Positions 63,836-64,000 of a DNA stretch of 64,000 bases are shown here, piece after piece. The stretch's first letter is position 1. Each line of letters opens with the position of its first letter. The position numbers were made by a program, and so were the translations under genes. Source of the stretch: CAVVSD01 sp963757125 (GTDB lineage Bacteria; Actinomycetota; Thermoleophilia; Solirubrobacterales; Solirubrobacteraceae); assembly GCA_963757125.1 (NCBI GenBank), contig CAVWQP010000004.1:1426001-1490000 (forward strand). Direction: 5' to 3'. Under the pieces are notes generated by a model. It was not told where the DNA came from. It saw only the letters and a list, made by a program, of their open reading frames with translations, and ran no database searches.

Positions 63836-64000
63836 ATGGCGCTGCCGAAGAAGGTCAACTGGGTCACGTTCGACGTCTACGGGACTCTCATCGATTGGGA
63901 GACCGGGATCTACGACGCCTTCAAGGCGGAGGCGTCTCGCGACGGCTTCACCATCGATCGCGACGAGCTGATCCCGATGTTCCACGAGATCTCGCAGGAC
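63836..64000 (+). CDS. Haloacid dehalogenase type II-like HAD hydrolase (partial, runs off window)
   Basis: The first 55 residues from ATG 63836 read MALPKKVNWVTFDVYGTLID then DWETGIYDAFKAEA. FDVYGTLIDW is the nucleophile motif of type II haloacid dehalogenases/phosphoglycolate-phosphatase-like HAD proteins. Divergent from sucC. The 3' part lies outside the window. Confidence 0.75.
   Translation, partial: MALPKKVNWVTFDVYGTLIDWETGIYDAFKAEASRDGFTIDRDELIPMFHEISQD

Overview
The window is very GC-rich chromosomal DNA from an actinobacterium. The gene content suggests class Thermoleophilia (Solirubrobacter/Conexibacter/Baekduia-like): FCD-type GntR regulators, branched-chain-type ABC uptake, LigD-type DNA repair proteins, a cNMP-domain/thioredoxin-reductase fusion, a Sir2-like protein and MoeA paralogues. 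The taxonomic placement is inference; there is no rRNA. Genes are packed tightly, with many ATGA start/stop overlaps and many convergent pairs whose stop codons share one CTAG.

Layout. (1) 31-4332: FAD monooxygenase, bicovalent-flavin BBE oxidase, membrane protein and TetR, linked by a shared operator-like motif. (2) 4452-9006: orphan substrate-binding lipoprotein, short MetE-like methyltransferase, AraC and LysR regulators. (3) 8970-19693 (minus): one operon for NAD-linked formate dehydrogenase (fused NuoE/F-type subunit and NuoG-like alpha subunit), a tungsten-type aldehyde:ferredoxin oxidoreductase, two MoeA paralogues (one with a PBP-like domain), a MobA-MoaD fusion and a tiny protein ending in GGG. 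(4) 19796-21914: PHB-depolymerase-type esterase and two small unknowns. (5) 22015-28536: an integrated element in the 3' end of tRNA-Phe, bounded by a 43-bp direct repeat. It carries an integrase, an Xis-like protein, a 131-nt nested hairpin and a heavily indel-damaged catabolic cassette (TetR, aromatic FAD hydroxylase, amidohydrolase, PPOX-family protein). (6) 28596-40381: housekeeping and stress genes (DipZ-like, YihY-like, TrxR-like, ferritin-like, Fur, M23 peptidase, MrfA-like helicase). (7) 40356-51647: two LigM/DesA-like tetrahydrofolate-dependent demethylase homologues, a degenerate sirtuin, tandem GntR regulators, a Liv-type ABC transporter, an HpaB/HsaA-like flavin monooxygenase and an HTH-less FCD protein. 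(8) 51715-64000: LuxR/AAA regulator, glycerate kinase, LigD-type ligase and polymerase, AhpD-like protein, DtxR regulator, aminotransferase, sucCD and a partial HAD dehalogenase.

How the parts may fit. The most coherent hypothesis is uptake and O-demethylation of methoxylated aromatics (region 7). The same GntR-type operator core lies in the promoters of both the first demethylase and the transporter. LigM-type reactions deliver methyl groups to tetrahydrofolate; the C1 unit could be oxidised to formate and then by the formate dehydrogenase of region 3, while the aldehyde oxidoreductase could handle aromatic aldehydes. That metabolic link is inference.

Quality caveat. Seven genes outside the element each carry a single-base frameshift, often at a short G/C run. 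Inside the element frameshifts are many times denser. Either real decay or local sequence error could explain this.
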